The notes under the pieces: model-generated
Database searches by the model: none
Seen by the model: the letters and a program-made list of their open reading frames with translations, nothing else
What the model was told of the DNA's origin: nothing
From: Anaerolineales bacterium
GTDB lineage: Bacteria > Chloroflexota > Anaerolineae > Anaerolineales > Villigracilaceae
Direction: 5' to 3'
NCBI GenBank assembly: GCA_020634885.1
Contig: JACKAW010000001.1
Location: 620,001-684,000 of the forward strand
DNA: 64,000 nt
Translations under genes and position numbers: made by a program
In this document: positions 62,726 through 64,000 of the stretch, in pieces
Numbering within the stretch: position 1 is the first letter of the stretch
Layout: each line of letters starts with the position of its first letter

Positions 62726-64000
62726 TTATCCAAACCCCAACAGTACGCCGCTCTGGTAAACGATGAATGCAGCCAGCCAGGCGATGCCAGTTTGGTATAC
62801 GGCTGAGAATACAGCCCAAGATGCGCCGAATTCATGTTTTATTGCCCCAAGTGTGGTGACGCAAGGGACGTATAGCAGCACAAACACCAGGAATGAGACT
62901 GCGCTTAATACATCAAAGTTCTGCTGTAAGGCAATGCTTAGGGCAGTATCTTCCCGTTGGGCACCGTCATTAATGAGGTTCACCCCGGGAATAATGCTTA
63001 ATAGAATTCTGCCAGAGCTAATGGCGGCATCTACAAAACCTGTGCCAATGCCGAGCATATCTTCCTTGAAGTTGACCGGTTCGGGGGGAACATCTTGCCC
63101 GCCAAGGTAGATCACGCTCATGGTGCTAACCACGATCTCTTTTGCCATAAAACCAGAAACAAGTGCGCCGCCGGTTTCCCAGTTTCCAAAACCAAGTGGG
63201 GCAAAAACAGGTGAGATGGCGCCGCTCACCCTGCCAAAGTAGGAGTTCTTCTGATCTGTTACGCCCCAGGGGAGATTAAGCAGAAGCCACATGATGACGG
63301 AGGCAAAAAGGATCATGGTGCTTGCTTTGTGTACGAATTCGCGTGTATTTTCCCACATATGGATGAGTACGCTTTTCATGGAAGGCTGACGATAAGGCGG
63401 CAGTTCCAAGACAAAGGCGGAGGATGCATCGGGTTTGAGAATGGTGCGGGTAAAGACCATGCCTGCCAGCATGGCAACAAGAATGCCAAGTGCGTACATT
63501 GCCCAGATCACTGTTCCGGCACGCGAGCCGAAGAATGCCAGACCAAAGACCACATAAACCGGCAGCCGCGCCGAGCAAGACATTAGCGGAACCAGCAAAG
63601 AAGTGAGGATGCGGTCGCGTCTGCTGGAGATGGTACGGGTGGCGTAAATGGCAGGGACAGCACACCCGAAACCAAGAATCATGGGGATGAACGATTTCCC
63701 ATGCAAGCCGACTACACGCATGAAGCGATCCATGACAAAGGCGGCGCGAGACATGTAGCCTGAATCTTCGAGCAAAGCCAGGAAGAAATAAAGAATTAAC
63801 AAGCCAGGTACAAAGACCAATATCCCACCCACTCCGGCGACAATGCCATCAATGACCAGTGAATGAACCCATGCGGGTACGTGGAGGGAATTGAGCATAA
63901 ATTGAAAAAGGTGCGCAATCGGTCCGTTGATAATGGCATCGGTCCAATCGAGGAAAGGTGAAGAAACATCAATGACGAGCCGAAAAACCACATACATAAC
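62726..64000 (-). CDS. feoB: Ferrous iron transporter FeoB, C-terminal membrane part
   Basis: 424 codons of the 3' part; the 5' part with the GTPase domain lies beyond the right edge. The membrane core is recognised by VFRLVIDVSSP at the visible start, the gate region GCAVPAIYATRTISSRRDR near 110, and the second gate PLMSCSARLPVYVV near 137. The later FSAVYQTGIAWLAAFIVYQ is typical. It imports Fe2+ under anaerobic or low-oxygen conditions and is followed by feoC. No lesion is seen in the visible part. Confidence 0.96.
   Translation of the reverse strand, partial: VMYVVFRLVIDVSSPFLDWTDAIINGPIAHLFQFMLNSLHVPAWVHSLVIDGIVAGVGGILVFVPGLLILYFFLALLEDSGYMSRAAFVMDRFMRVVGLHGKSFIPMILGFGCAVPAIYATRTISSRRDRILTSLLVPLMSCSARLPVYVVFGLAFFGSRAGTVIWAMYALGILVAMLAGMVFTRTILKPDASSAFVLELPPYRQPSMKSVLIHMWENTREFVHKASTMILFASVIMWLLLNLPWGVTDQKNSYFGRVSGAISPVFAPLGFGNWETGGALVSGFMAKEIVVSTMSVIYLGGQDVPPEPVNFKEDMLGIGTGFVDAAISSGRILLSIIPGVNLINDGAQREDTALSIALQQNFDVLSAVSFLVFVLLYVPCVTTLGAIKHEFGASWAVFSAVYQTGIAWLAAFIVYQSGVLLGFG

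Overview
The window looks like a chromosomal segment of an anaerobic or facultative member of the Chloroflexota, class Anaerolineae. This is inferred from gene content and style. There are many lipoproteins and membrane proteins with Thr/Pro-rich linkers, an isopentenyl phosphate kinase, a tryptophan operon led by a T-box, and G-poor/C-poor intergenic hairpin repeats. I found no rRNA, tRNA, CRISPR array, intact insertion sequence or prophage gene.

Region 1 (1-13,650, all minus strand) is a purine salvage and catabolism locus. From its promoter at about 13,640 it runs: 8-oxoguanine/guanine deaminase-like amidohydrolase (SsnA group), a small membrane protein, adenine deaminase, a GntR/UTRA regulator, a YgeY-type M20 hydrolase, a histidine phosphatase-fold protein, a YgeW-type carbamoyltransferase, carbamate kinase, an unrelated-looking polytopic membrane protein, then a BMP-family nucleoside-binding lipoprotein with its ABC ATPase and permease (the permease runs off the window). 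The inferred logic is nucleoside or base import, deamination, ring-fragment processing, carbamoyl-phosphate formation and ATP recovery by carbamate kinase. A perfect 15-bp palindrome fitting a GntR operator covers the predicted transcription start.

Region 2 (13,650-22,320) is mixed. It holds a GNAT protein, a zinc-ribbon protein, a frameshifted MFS transporter, a PHP phosphoesterase overlapping a LexA/UmuD-like S24 protease that has no DNA-binding domain, and about 4.4 kb of decayed coding DNA. The decayed part contains a recognisable dead KAP-family P-loop NTPase gene.

Region 3 (22,320-41,220) carries two overlapping SPFH-like membrane proteins coupled to pseudouridine-5'-phosphate glycosidase; a thioesterase and lipoprotein; isopentenyl phosphate kinase; a long, eukaryote-type formate-tetrahydrofolate ligase with a lysine-rich tail; an amidase; a PilZ protein; an acyltransferase; a PIG-L deacetylase; an ABC-F protein preceded by a convincing ribosome-sensing attenuator; a GNAT protein; asparaginase; and an ICMT-like methyltransferase.

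Region 4 (41,260-49,540, minus strand) is a complete tryptophan operon: promoter, Trp T-box, trpE-trpS-trpGD-trpC-trpF-trpB-trpA. Five of its six gene junctions or leader segments contain a different inverted repeat built from short G-poor/C-poor words. One of these words lies in frame inside trpC, and related words occur in the purine operon and inside the T-box leader.

Region 5 (49,590-64,000) has a beta-propeller lipoprotein, a nuclease-like protein, a second acyltransferase, a MarR/haloalkane-dehalogenase-like operon, a GH13 enzyme with a histone-H1-like lysine tail, a hybrid 7TM-GAF histidine kinase, a PAS-PAS-GGDEF diguanylate cyclase, and the 3' part of feoB with feoC.

The most notable points are the word-hairpin repeats of the trp operon (including the one inside a coding region), the ABC-F attenuator, the H1-like tails on two unrelated metabolic enzymes, and the dead KAP locus.
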